NCBI RefSeq assembly: GCF_001679785.1
Contig: NZ_CP016287.1
Location: 1,190,531-1,254,530 of the forward strand
Direction of reading: 5' to 3'
From: Rhizobium leguminosarum
GTDB taxonomy: Bacteria; Pseudomonadota; Alphaproteobacteria; Rhizobiales; Rhizobiaceae
DNA length: 64,000 bases
Position numbers and translations under genes: made by a program. Shown here piece by piece: positions 63,915 through 64,000 of this stretch. The first letter of the stretch is position 1; every line of letters starts with the position of its first letter. The notes under the pieces were generated by a model that saw only the letters and a list, made by a program, of their open reading frames with translations, had not been told where the DNA came from and did no database searches.

Positions 63915-64000
63915 CTAAACCGTCTTTCCGAGCGAGGCTTCGAGCTCGGCGAGCTCCTGCCCGCCTGCCATCAGGCTTTGAAGCTCCTCGGAGGAAATAT
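63915..64000 (-). CDS. C-terminal end of a sugar-type ABC transporter ATPase (partial)
   Basis: The last 27 codons, ISSEELQSLMAGGQELAELE ASLGKTV and a TAG stop, resemble the tail of monosaccharide ABC transporter ATP-binding proteins. The rest lies beyond the window. A sugar importer next to TIM-barrel and Gfo/Idh enzymes would fit uptake of a polyol substrate. Too little is visible for certainty. Confidence 0.45.
   Translation of the reverse strand, partial: ISSEELQSLMAGGQELAELEASLGKTV

Overview
The window looks like an accessory replicon or genomic island of an alpha-proteobacterium of the Rhizobiaceae (Agrobacterium/Rhizobium/Sinorhizobium type). The evidence is an attKLM/blcABC gamma-butyrolactone operon with its IclR repressor, a dense load of IS66, IS6, IS5, IS256, IS630, IS110 and IS21 remnants, a pRiA4b ORF-3-like gene and group II intron debris. 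No rRNA, tRNA, CRISPR array or replication/partition gene was seen. Everything below was read by eye from sequence and translations; no database search was possible.

Layout. (1) 1-1555: left edge of an IS66 element plus IS110 and IS6 remnants. (2) 1739-12537, minus strand: an eight-gene operon. Its first three genes (PhnW-like class V aminotransferase, O-acetylhomoserine-sulfhydrylase-type PLP enzyme, membrane desaturase) match the known chemistry of rhizobitoxine biosynthesis (RtxA N-terminal half, RtxA C-terminal half, RtxC). The next five are a PuuD-like gamma-glutamyl hydrolase, a LysE exporter, a GMC oxidoreductase, a fused beta-cystathionase/glutamine-synthetase protein and an aldehyde dehydrogenase. 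This is the most interesting system in the window. (3) 12749-35450: a nested mobile-element region. Two inverted copies of a serine-recombinase element (about 1,993 bp of shared arm) each interrupt an IS66 tnpB at the homologous Leu codon just before its GID motif. A third, related recombinase gene is split by an IS630-type element that carries its own HTH gene. (4) 35454-39913: a graveyard of IS, group II intron, PhaE-like, MerR and aldehyde-dehydrogenase fragments. (5) 40060-51102: a secreted MetX-like hydrolase, blcC-blcB-blcA with divergent blcR, then a five-gene branched-chain-amino-acid-type ABC transporter operon whose upstream region carries the same TATTGAACTA half-site as the blc operator. 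(6) 51095-53093: IS30 remnant and a complete ISNCY-type element with an 8-bp target duplication. (7) 53189-64000: an aromatic/polyol catabolic locus (hydroxyquinol 1,2-dioxygenase, maleylacetate reductase, SDRs, MFS transporter, Zn-alcohol dehydrogenase, TIM-barrel isomerase, Gfo/Idh oxidoreductase, LysR regulator). Several of its genes contain frameshifts.

How the genes may work together. In the toxin-like operon, the aminotransferase would make serinol. The sulfhydrylase-type enzyme would join it to an activated homoserine to give dihydrorhizobitoxine, and the desaturase would form the enol-ether double bond. The GS domain, GMC oxidase, aldehyde dehydrogenase and PuuD-like hydrolase reproduce the order of the Puu putrescine pathway: gamma-glutamylate an amine, oxidise, oxidise, remove glutamate. 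They could carry out a protected oxidation or detoxification of the product. The beta-cystathionase domain is the family of a known rhizobitoxine target and may be a self-resistance copy. These role assignments are inference. The blc genes degrade gamma-butyrolactone to succinate and can quench acyl-homoserine lactones. The last region would funnel hydroxyquinol through maleylacetate to 3-oxoadipate.
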